DNA of 10,280 bases. Source: Burkholderiaceae bacterium. Lineage in GTDB: Bacteria; Pseudomonadota; Gammaproteobacteria; Burkholderiales; Burkholderiaceae_C. Location of the stretch: positions 2,074 through 12,353 of the forward strand of contig JALRAA010000012.1 of NCBI GenBank assembly GCA_023262645.1, in the 5' to 3' direction. Both the position numbers and the translations under genes were made by a program. Positions 4,652 through 10,280 of the stretch are shown in pieces (position 1 is the stretch's first letter; the number at the start of each line of letters is the position of its first letter). The notes beneath the pieces were generated by a model. It searched no databases. It was not told the DNA's origin and saw nothing but the letters and a program-made list of their open reading frames with translations.

Positions 4652-7156
4652 ATGTGCCTGTATCGTTCGATATCGAGGTTGGTCTTGTGCGTGTTTGCCA
4701 GCGGGCTCTCAGGGGGCATGGTTTATGCACAAAACGCAATGCCTGTGCTGCAATCTGACGATGTTTTAGAAAGCCAAGACAACGACAGCCTTGTGACAAC
4801 CGGCGATACACCGTCCACCGATTTCCCCGGTTTGTCTCTCAAGCCCAGCAATGTATTGAACAGCAGTTCCGGTGGCTCGGCGCAACGCAAATCATTGACC
4901 TATATCCGTGCAGACAGCATTGACGGGCGCAGTGATTTGGATGTGCAGCTTCAAGGCGGGGTAGAAATTCGACGCGGCAGCCTGTTGATTCGTGCTGACC
5001 GCATCGACTATTACCAGCCGAACGACCAAGCAAAAGCCTCTGGCAATGTGTATATCAACCGCGCGGGTAACCGTTACATGGGCAGCATGCTGGACATGCA
5101 ACTCGATGCCATGGATGGTTATTTGCTGGACCCGGTGTTTTTCTTTTTACGAGGCAACGGCGAAGGCAGTGGCAGCAAGCTTCAATTTGTCAACGACAAA
5201 AAAGCCGTTGCCTCCCAGGCGCGTTTCACGACCTGCAAACGCAAACCGGGCCCGGACTGGATGCCCGATTGGTTCATGAAAGCCGAACAAATCAGTTTTG
5301 ACCAAGACACCAACCAAGGCGTTGCGACCCATGGCAGTTTGGTGTTTCAAGGCGTTCCTATTTTTTATGCGCCGAGTTTGAGTTTTCCATTGAACAACGA
5401 TCGCCAATCTGGCTTCTTGCCACCGACCTTCGCTGTGAACAATTTGGGCGGCGTAGAAATGAGTTTGCCGTACTACTGGAACATTGCGCCCAACCGCGAC
5501 ATGACCGTCACCACCACGCCCATGACGCAGCGCGGTGTGTTGTTCAGCAACGAGTTCAGATACTTAGAGCGCAAAGAGCCGCAATTACCGTTCAAAGGCA
5601 TTGCCAGGTTTGACCTCATGCCCGAAGACAGTTTGCGCGGCTCCAGCCGTTGGGGTTTGAGTTACCAGCACACCGGCATTCCAGACGCCACCCGTCCGGT
5701 GGTCTTTAACCTCAATGTCAATCGGGTGAGTGACAACAATTATTGGAAAGACTTCACCACCAACACCGCAGATCCGCTGGTACAACGCTCATTGACCAAT
5801 ACGGCGAGTGTGGGTTGGGCCAGCGGCAGAGTGACCACCAACGTGGCCATTTCTAAATGGCAAACACTGCAAGGAACCGATGCCACCACAGCCATCGCGC
5901 CTTCATACGATCGCTTGCCCCAAATCAATGTCAATTACTTGCGCCAAGACTGGGGTGGATTTGACTGGACAGTGAACAGTGAACTCACCCATTTCACGGT
6001 GGACCGAGATTTTTATTGCGCGTTTTCAGCATACAAAACCAGTCCTTACTGTTACCAACCCAATGGATCCCGGCTGGTCGTCAACAACCAGTTAAGTCGT
6101 CCGTTCATCACTTCTTACGGATACATCACGCCCAAAGTGTTGTTAAACGCCAGGCAATACCAATACGACGAAGCCTATTACGGCACGTACAACCAAAACA
6201 CGCGCGGCAGCAATTCGGCCAGCGTAGTGGTGCCTTCTTACAGTCTGGACACCGGCGCAGTGTTGGAGCGACCGGTGTCGGTGTTGGGCTTGAACTGGAG
6301 TCAGACCTTGGAGCCAAGGGTGTTTTATGTGAAGACCGCTTACCGCAACCAAAGTGATTTGCCCAATTTCGATTCCGGCCCCAATGATTACAACTTTGCA
6401 TCTGTCTTCACCGAAAACACGTTTTCAGGCCAAGACCGGATTTCCGATTCGCACACCCTGACCTTGGGCGCCACTTCTCGGTTCATCAACCCCGACACAG
6501 GCGCAGAAGGCGCACGGTTTGGCATTGCACAGCGTTACCGTTTGAGCGACCAGAATGTGCAACTCACGCCCACCACCCAATCGCTGCAAAGTGGCAACAG
6601 TGATATTTTGGTGGGCGCGAGTTTGAATATCACCCCCCGACTTTCTTTGGACACGTTGCTCGATTACAGTGATGAATACCAACGCATGGAACGAAAATCG
6701 GTGGGGGCGCGCTACAACCCCAGCGGTTACCGCGTGATCAATACCGCTTACCGCTACCAACGAGAATCGTCGGAGGTGATGGACGTCAGTTGGCAATGGC
6801 CGCTCAACGACCTGTGGCGTGATTTGGGTTTGGACCGCCAACAAGGGCAGGGTTTGGGCGAAGGCCGCCTCTACAGCATTGGCCGATTCAATTACAGTTT
6901 GCTTGAAAAGCGATTGGTTGAATCCATGTTGGGCGTGGAATACGATGGTGGTTGTTGGGTCAGTCGTTTTGCATTGCAACGCACCCAATTGACCCTGACC
7001 TCCGCCACCACCAGCTTGATGTTTCAATTGGAGTTCAATGACTTTTCACGATTGGGTTTTGGCAACATGAACGCCGCCAAAGAGAATATTTCCCGCTACC
7101 AAAATCTTCGCGAACCGTTCAGGTTCGCACCCAGCCCCTTTGCCCAATATGACTGA
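4652..7156 (+). CDS. lptD: LPS-assembly protein LptD (OstA/Imp)
   Basis: Outer-membrane beta-barrel that, with the lipoprotein LptE, inserts lipopolysaccharide into the outer leaflet. The 834-residue product begins with a signal peptide: positive n-region (Arg5, Arg9), hydrophobic LVLCVFASGL and probable cleavage after VYA at residue 26. Residues about 65-190 form the LptA-like periplasmic beta-jellyroll (ADSIDG, VEIRRGSLLIRADRIDYY, ASGNVYI). The family landmark ARFTTC (Cys195) and the VPIFYAPSLSFPLNNDRQSGFLPP segment precede a long barrel rich in alternating residues and Tyr/Asn/Arg, ending with GGCW (Cys768) and a C-terminal PFRFAPSPFAQYD. Cys195 and Cys768 can make the interdomain disulfide; the adjacent second pair of E. 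coli LptD is absent. The frame is open far upstream through antisense amgK, but the ATG at 4652 fits the signal peptide; an ATG at 4580 is a weaker alternative. surA overlaps the 3' end. Confidence 0.95.
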   Translation: MCLYRSISRLVLCVFASGLSGGMVYAQNAMPVLQSDDVLESQDNDSLVTTGDTPSTDFPGLSLKPSNVLNSSSGGSAQRKSLTYIRADSIDGRSDLDVQLQGGVEIRRGSLLIRADRIDYYQPNDQAKASGNVYINRAGNRYMGSMLDMQLDAMDGYLLDPVFFFLRGNGEGSGSKLQFVNDKKAVASQARFTTCKRKPGPDWMPDWFMKAEQISFDQDTNQGVATHGSLVFQGVPIFYAPSLSFPLNNDRQSGFLPPTFAVNNLGGVEMSLPYYWNIAPNRDMTVTTTPMTQRGVLFSNEFRYLERKEPQLPFKGIARFDLMPEDSLRGSSRWGLSYQHTGIPDATRPVVFNLNVNRVSDNNYWKDFTTNTADPLVQRSLTNTASVGWASGRVTTNVAISKWQTLQGTDATTAIAPSYDRLPQINVNYLRQDWGGFDWTVNSELTHFTVDRDFYCAFSAYKTSPYCYQPNGSRLVVNNQLSRPFITSYGYITPKVLLNARQYQYDEAYYGTYNQNTRGSNSASVVVPSYSLDTGAVLERPVSVLGLNWSQTLEPRVFYVKTAYRNQSDLPNFDSGPNDYNFASVFTENTFSGQDRISDSHTLTLGATSRFINPDTGAEGARFGIAQRYRLSDQNVQLTPTTQSLQSGNSDILVGASLNITPRLSLDTLLDYSDEYQRMERKSVGARYNPSGYRVINTAYRYQRESSEVMDVSWQWPLNDLWRDLGLDRQQGQGLGEGRLYSIGRFNYSLLEKRLVESMLGVEYDGGCWVSRFALQRTQLTLTSATTSLMFQLEFNDFSRLGFGNMNAAKENISRYQNLREPFRFAPSPFAQYD

Positions 7157-8552
7157 CCACATGCGTATCTCCTTGCAAACCGCCAAGCTCGCCGCCGTCT
7201 TGGCGCTTTCTCTCACCGTGTGCGGATGGGCATTGGCGCAGGCGCTCAAACCCACCGTGCCCAAGCCAGGGGCAGAACGATTGAATTTGAAGATGTCGCC
7301 ATCTGTGTCGGCAACCGACCCGCTAGATGCAGATTTGCGCCCGCTCGATTTCATCGTGGCGGTGGTTGACAACGAACCCATCACCAACCAAGAGGTCAAC
7401 AACTTGGCCGCCATGGTCGATCCTGCGGCCAACAAATTGGGCCGCGAAAATTTGTTGCGAGAAGCGCTGGAAAACCTCATCAACGAATCAGCGCAATTGC
7501 AAGTGGCCCGACAAAGCAATTTGCAAGTCTCTGCTGAAGAGTTGCAACAAGCGATTGAAGGTACCGCCAAACGCAACCAAATCACAGTGCAAGAAATGCA
7601 GCAGCGCTTGAACGCACAAGGCATCACATGGGAGCGTTACCGCACCCAAATCAAACGCCAAATGTTGCTGCAACGGGTGCGTGAAAGGGAAGTTGCCAGC
7701 CGAATCAAAATCCAAGACCATGAGGTCGAGGCCTTTTTGCAAGAGAACAGCAAAGAAGCAGACAGCAGCAAGGCAGACATTCACATTGCCCATATTTTGA
7801 TCGCCGTCTCTGACAAAGCCCAGCCCGACGAATTGACCCAAGCCTTGAGCAAAGCCGAAGAGGTATTGCGCACCGCCAAATCGGGTGAAGACTTTGGCAA
7901 ACTTGCCGCCAAGTTTTCTCAAGCACCGGATCGCGCCAACGGTGGCCAACTGGGCTTGCGCAGTCCCGACCGCTACCCCTCTTTGTTTGTCGATGCTGTC
8001 ATGTCGTTGCCAGTGGGCGGACTGGCAGGGCCGATACGTTCGGGCGCGGGCTTTCACGTGTTGAAATTGTTGGAGCGCAAATCTCCTGACGCATTGCCTT
8101 CCACCCTGACACAAACCCGCGCCAGACATATTTTGCTCAGACCGGGCAACCAACTCAGTCAAGACGCTGCCCGGGCGCAATTGGCGGGTTACAGAAAACA
8201 AATTGAAACCGGAGCCGCCAAGTTTGAAGAACTGGCCAAACAACATTCCCAAGACGCGAGCGCCACACAAGGCGGCGATTTGGGTTGGGCCAACCCAGGC
8301 ACCATGGTGCCTGAGTTCGAAAAGGTCATGGATATGTTGCAGCCCGGAGAAATCAGTGACCCGTTGGTGTCGCGGTTCGGCGTGCATTTGGTACAGGTTT
8401 TAGAGCGCCGCGAAGAGCCGTTGACCACCCGAGACAAACAAGACATGGCGCGCAATATTTTGCGCGAGCGAAAGTTTGATGAGACCTTGAAAAACTGGGA
8501 ACGTGAAATCCGTGGCCGCGCTTTTGTGGAATACCGTGAACCACCCCAGTGA
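7149..8552 (+). CDS. surA: Periplasmic chaperone / peptidyl-prolyl isomerase SurA
   Basis: Escorts unfolded outer-membrane beta-barrels, LptD among them, through the periplasm. The 467-residue protein has a signal peptide (RISLQTAKLAAVLALSLTVCGWALAQA, cleavage near ALA-QA), a SurA N-terminal helical domain (about 55-195, including DNEPITNQEVNNL and LIQSAQL-like helices), and two parvulin domains. The first spans about 208-312 (IHIAHILI, FAKLA-like FGKLAAKFSQ, NGGQLG, GFHVLKLLE) and the second about 320-418 (RARHILLR, FEELAKQHSQD, GGDLGWANPGTMVPEF, FGVHLVQVLE). The ATG at 7149 overlaps the lptD stop (ATGACTGA); the ATG at 7161, four bases after that stop, gives an equally good or cleaner signal peptide, so the exact start is uncertain. 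Neither has a clear ribosome binding site, which suggests coupling to lptD translation. rsmA follows after 12 bp. Function is secure from domains and context. Confidence 0.95.
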   Translation: MTDHMRISLQTAKLAAVLALSLTVCGWALAQALKPTVPKPGAERLNLKMSPSVSATDPLDADLRPLDFIVAVVDNEPITNQEVNNLAAMVDPAANKLGRENLLREALENLINESAQLQVARQSNLQVSAEELQQAIEGTAKRNQITVQEMQQRLNAQGITWERYRTQIKRQMLLQRVREREVASRIKIQDHEVEAFLQENSKEADSSKADIHIAHILIAVSDKAQPDELTQALSKAEEVLRTAKSGEDFGKLAAKFSQAPDRANGGQLGLRSPDRYPSLFVDAVMSLPVGGLAGPIRSGAGFHVLKLLERKSPDALPSTLTQTRARHILLRPGNQLSQDAARAQLAGYRKQIETGAAKFEELAKQHSQDASATQGGDLGWANPGTMVPEFEKVMDMLQPGEISDPLVSRFGVHLVQVLERREEPLTTRDKQDMARNILRERKFDETLKNWEREIRGRAFVEYREPPQ

Positions 8553-8564
8553 TCGCCTAAACCG

Positions 8565-9332
8565 ATGACACCACACCAAGCGCGCAAACGCTTTGGCCAA
8601 CACTTTCTCACCGACGCTGCGGTCATCGAGGACATTGTGCAGTGCATTGGCCCGCGACCGGGCGATGCCATGGTGGAAATCGGCCCCGGCTTGGCCGCCA
8701 TGACACAGCCGCTGGCTGAACGGCTGGGACATTTGCATGTGATTGAACTCGACCGCGATCTGGCCCGTCGTTTACGCCTACATCCCCAACTCCATGTCAT
8801 CGAATCGGATGTGTTGAAAGTCGATTTCACGGCATTGGCCTCGAGCTTGCAAGTGCCGCGTTTGCGCATAGTGGGCAATTTGCCCTACAACATTTCTACC
8901 CCAATTTTGTTTCACTTGCTCGACCATGTGGCGGTGGTGATAGACCAGCATTTCATGCTGCAAAAGGAAGTGGTGGAGCGCATGGTGGCTGCACCCAGCA
9001 CATCGCATTACGGGCGTTTGAGTGTCATGTTGCAATGGCGTTATGAGATGGAGATGTTGCTGCATGTGGGCCCGCAAGCCTTTGATCCGCCACCGCGGGT
9101 TGACAGCGCCATTGTGCGCATGCTGCCGCTGGCGCAAGCCGCAACCGTCAACCAGCGCTTGCTCAGCGAATTGGTTCAGGTGGCCTTCAGCCAACGCCGC
9201 AAATTGCTGCGCCACACCTTGGGCCGCTGGTTAGAAACCCAGGGTTTTGACGGGATGTTCGATGTCCAGCGCCGCGCCGAAGAAGTGCCCGTGGCCGAGT
9301 ACCTGAACCTCGCCCAACAAATCCACCTTTGA
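8565..9332 (+). CDS. rsmA: 16S rRNA (adenine1518-N6/adenine1519-N6)-dimethyltransferase RsmA (KsgA)
   Basis: Dimethylates the two adjacent adenosines of the 3' terminal hairpin of 16S rRNA late in 30S assembly, using SAM; cytoplasmic. The 255-residue protein starts with the family signature RKRFGQHFL at residues 7-15, has SAM motif I EIGPGLAAMT from Glu38, the acidic ELDRDLARRL strand, ESDVLKVDF, and the catalytic NLPYNIS at 105-111. FMLQKEVVERM, SHYGRLSVMLQWRY and FDPPPRVDSAIVRM follow, then the C-terminal helical domain with FSQRRKLLRHTLG. The ATG lies 12 bp after surA with no clear ribosome binding site. Linkage of surA with ksgA is common in proteobacteria, but pdxA, which sits between them in E. 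coli, is absent. The gene ends 6 bp before the stop codon of the convergent acyl-CoA synthetase fragment. Confidence 0.96.
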   Translation: MTPHQARKRFGQHFLTDAAVIEDIVQCIGPRPGDAMVEIGPGLAAMTQPLAERLGHLHVIELDRDLARRLRLHPQLHVIESDVLKVDFTALASSLQVPRLRIVGNLPYNISTPILFHLLDHVAVVIDQHFMLQKEVVERMVAAPSTSHYGRLSVMLQWRYEMEMLLHVGPQAFDPPPRVDSAIVRMLPLAQAATVNQRLLSELVQVAFSQRRKLLRHTLGRWLETQGFDGMFDVQRRAEEVPVAEYLNLAQQIHL

Positions 9333-9338
9333 CAGTGT

Positions 9339-10280
9339 TCAAGTCGCGCTGAGTGACTGCAACAGTTGTTCGCGCATGTGGCGTTTCATCAGCTTGCCAT
9401 TGGCATTGCGTGGCAATGCATCGGTGACGATGGTGTAACTTTCTGGCACTTTTTCACGCGATAAACGGCTGCTGCAAAAGTCTGTCAATGTTTGTGCATC
9501 AACCGCTTCTCGCACGCTTACAAAAGCATGTACCCGCTCGCCCAATACTGAACAGGGCTTGGCCACGATGGCGCATTCCACGACGGCAGGATGTTGGTAC
9601 AAGGTGTTTTCGACTTCGATGCAATAAATCTTGTAACCGCCACGGTTGAGCATGTCTTTTTTGCGGTCCAAAATGCGCACATAGCCATGGTCATCGATGC
9701 TGCCCATGTCACCCGACTTCCAAAAGCCGTCCACAAATTCTTGGGCGGTGGCCTCGGGGTTGTTCCAATAACCCGCCACCACCATCGGCCCTTTGATCCA
9801 GATTTCACCCATGCTGCCTGCAGGTAAGGCTTGGCCATCGTCATCCATCACTTGGATGTCACCGCAGACCACGGCTTGTCCGACGGTGTCGTTGTGCAAC
9901 GGTGTCATGCCGGGCGGCATGAGGGTGGCGGGCGACGTGGTTTCGGTCGCGCCATAGCAATTCATCAGCACCAGTTGCGGCTGCGTTTGTGCCAGCGCCT
10001 CGATGCTGGCCACGGGCATCGGCGCGCCGCCATACGCGCCCACGCGCCAGTGGCGCAAGTCGATGGTGGGGAAATCAGGTTGCAACAAACACAGGTTGTA
10101 CATGGCCGGCACCATCAGACTGTGCGTCATGTGTTCGCGTTGCGCCAGCTGCAAAAACAGCGGGGCTTTGAACACCGGCATGATCACCAGTTTGGCGAAT
10201 TCTAGAAAGTATTTCATCAAATATTCCGCTTCTAATATCGTAATTCTTGAGCATTTGTTCACAGCATAAATGAAGCATAT
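9339..10280 (-). CDS. AMP-forming acyl-CoA synthetase/ligase, C-terminal part, 5' end missing or rearranged
   Basis: The C-terminal half of an ANL-superfamily adenylating enzyme, which activates a carboxylic acid as acyl-AMP and then forms the acyl-CoA. Recognisable family sequence begins at LVIMPVFKAPLFLQLAQ (about 10190) and continues with EHMTHSLMVPAMYNL, the GAYGGAPMP loop, motif A5 YGATETTSP (about 9931-9957), GEIWIKGPMVVAGYW, the adenylate-binding FWKSGD (about 9711-9728), the hinge DRKKDMLNRGGYKI (about 9630-9668) and the C-terminal catalytic lysine motif NANGKLMKR (about 9380-9409). Full enzymes have about 500-560 residues, so roughly 240-270 N-terminal residues, including the phosphate-binding STG-PKG loop, are not here. 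The frame stays open to the window edge, with a GTG at 10262, but the last 26 or so codons are AT-rich and do not resemble the expected sequence. It may be a broken gene, a gene hit by an insertion, or a contig artefact. Substrate unknown. Confidence 0.8.
   Translation of the reverse strand: MCFIYAVNKCSRITILEAEYLMKYFLEFAKLVIMPVFKAPLFLQLAQREHMTHSLMVPAMYNLCLLQPDFPTIDLRHWRVGAYGGAPMPVASIEALAQTQPQLVLMNCYGATETTSPATLMPPGMTPLHNDTVGQAVVCGDIQVMDDDGQALPAGSMGEIWIKGPMVVAGYWNNPEATAQEFVDGFWKSGDMGSIDDHGYVRILDRKKDMLNRGGYKIYCIEVENTLYQHPAVVECAIVAKPCSVLGERVHAFVSVREAVDAQTLTDFCSSRLSREKVPESYTIVTDALPRNANGKLMKRHMREQLLQSLSAT
10203..10280. other. AT-rich segment of foreign composition at the window edge
   Basis: About 23 of 78 bases are G or C (around 29%), while the ligase DNA directly to its left is clearly GC-rich. 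The change falls at or just left of a GAATTC overlapping TCTAGA (10197-10206) and coincides with the loss of acyl-CoA synthetase homology. No terminal repeat, tRNA or recognisable gene can be identified in so short a stretch. Confidence 0.6.

Noticed and set aside
6425..7027. 200-codon antisense open frame inside lptD.
   Set aside because: It is a shadow of the lptD barrel coding sequence, with no start context or motifs.
7488..8387. 299-codon antisense open frame over surA.
   Set aside because: surA has both parvulin domains intact on the other strand; the antisense product has no recognisable domain.
9333..9338. Possible bidirectional terminator between rsmA and the ligase fragment.
   Set aside because: Only six bases separate the stop codons and no stable hairpin with a T-run is visible on either side.

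Overview
The window is a gene-dense piece of a betaproteobacterial chromosome, most likely order Burkholderiales and possibly Comamonadaceae-like. The placement rests on protein style (MetX, MetW, LptD, SurA, RsmA), on the metX-metW and lptD-surA-rsmA gene orders with amgK divergent from lptD, and on a moderately GC-rich composition. It was judged by eye, without a database search. No rRNA, tRNA, CRISPR array or complete mobile element was seen.

Left block (about 80-2790, + strand): a -10-like promoter element leads directly into a sequence matching the SAM-II (metA-type) riboswitch at about 99-152. This is followed by a 13-codon leader ORF whose stop overlaps the metX start. Then come metX (homoserine O-acyltransferase), metW (a methyltransferase-fold partner of MetX) and an alpha/beta hydrolase resembling monoacylglycerol lipase. 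Leader, metX, metW and hydrolase are each joined by an ATGA stop/start overlap, so the block looks like one translationally coupled methionine operon under S-adenosylmethionine feedback.

Middle block (2764-4601, - strand): amgK (cell-wall sugar kinase of peptidoglycan recycling) and rsmE (16S rRNA m3U1498 methyltransferase) are again joined by an ATGA overlap. They converge on the hydrolase gene and their coding ends overlap by 25 bp. murU, the frequent partner of amgK, is not next to it here.

Right block (4652-9332, + strand): divergent from amgK, across only 50 bp, run lptD (LPS transport beta-barrel), surA (periplasmic chaperone that helps fold LptD) and rsmA/ksgA (16S rRNA dimethyladenosine transferase). 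lptD and surA overlap by 8 bp and surA and rsmA are 12 bp apart. pdxA, present between surA and ksgA in E. coli, is missing.

Right edge (9339-10280, - strand): the C-terminal part of an AMP-forming acyl-CoA synthetase. Its recognisable homology stops near 10190-10200, where the DNA changes abruptly from GC-rich to about 29% GC. That is either a real truncation or insertion boundary, or a chimeric contig end.

The most interesting items are the SAM-II riboswitch with its unusual downstream coupled leader ORF, and the compositional break at the right end. The rest is conserved housekeeping gene content with some local-order peculiarities.
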